A DNA stretch of 16,988 nucleotides from Lachnospira sp. UBA5912 (GTDB lineage Bacteria; Bacillota; Clostridia; Lachnospirales; Lachnospiraceae): contig DJDY01000125.1 of assembly GCA_002435585.1 (NCBI GenBank), positions 533 to 17,520 of the forward strand, written 5' to 3'. Position 1 is the stretch's first letter, and the number at the start of each line of letters is the position of its first letter. The translations under genes were made by a program, and so were the position numbers. The notes below the pieces were generated by a model. The model saw only the letters and a list, made by a program, of their open reading frames with translations, ran no database searches and had not been told where the DNA came from. Of this stretch, positions 16,968 to 16,988 are shown piece after piece.

Positions 16968-16988
16968 TAGACAATTTAATATCAATAT

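Overview
The window looks like part of a temperate siphovirus-type prophage of a low-GC Gram-positive gut bacterium, most likely Clostridia of the Lachnospiraceae kind. This rests on the AT-rich, AGA/ATA-rich codon use, strong AGGAGG-type ribosome binding sites with GTG and TTG starts, and protein families typical of such phages (DnaD-like initiator, ArpU-like late regulator, BRO-N/ORF6C and Rha/ORF6C antirepressors, Phage_min_cap2-type minor capsid protein). No integrase, main repressor, major capsid, tail or lysis gene is visible, so both ends of the phage lie outside. The host assignment is inference.

Layout. 1-865: two small membrane proteins, each preceded by the same 25-bp ribosome-binding-site segment, and between them an oppositely oriented membrane-anchored gene with its own promoter (a moron-like insert). 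975-4641: the early recombination/replication operon on the + strand, with small proteins, an HD phosphohydrolase, a Rad52-like annealing protein, a NinB-like protein, an HNH-like nuclease, a RusA resolvase, and a DnaD-like initiator whose gene contains seven 12-bp iterons and an AT-rich tract (probable phage origin). 4656-8220: small accessory proteins, a BRO-N/ORF6C antirepressor and a DUF4406 protein. 8234-8892: an ArpU-like late regulator, three perfect 9-bp repeats beside an extended -10, and a hairpin-rich leader. 8922-15186: the packaging/head operon (terS, terL, portal, minor capsid), followed by a DUF2829 (Tad2-like) protein and small genes, closed by an intrinsic terminator. 15187-16967: a separate regulatory cassette with its own consensus promoter.

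Two places stand out. (1) The cassette at 15421-16768 repeats the logic of the P22 immI region with unrelated proteins: a promoter with a palindrome between -35 and -10, a ribbon-helix-helix gene, then an antirepressor gene. Between the last two, on the opposite strand, are an extended -10 promoter and an intrinsic terminator that would give a roughly 64-nt antisense RNA, as sar RNA does between arc and ant. The mRNA leader there can also fold in two exclusive ways, one of which hides the antirepressor ribosome binding site. (2) The minor capsid gene is interrupted by an in-frame UGA. It lies in a 9-nt segment that begins right after one CCU codon and ends with another; removing it joins HP directly to NCKD. 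The frame then stays open for 276 more codons, encoding a JAB-like HNHPSG domain. This could be a nonsense/insertion mutation, readthrough, or a short translational bypass.

The genes fit one lytic programme: recombination and origin-initiator genes act early, the ArpU-like protein switches on the late promoter, and terminase and portal start head filling. Accessory genes (the minus-strand membrane gene, the Tad2-like protein, the MuF C-terminal domain, the antirepressor cassette) probably serve conflict with host or other phages. Functions not marked as recognised are inferred from context only.
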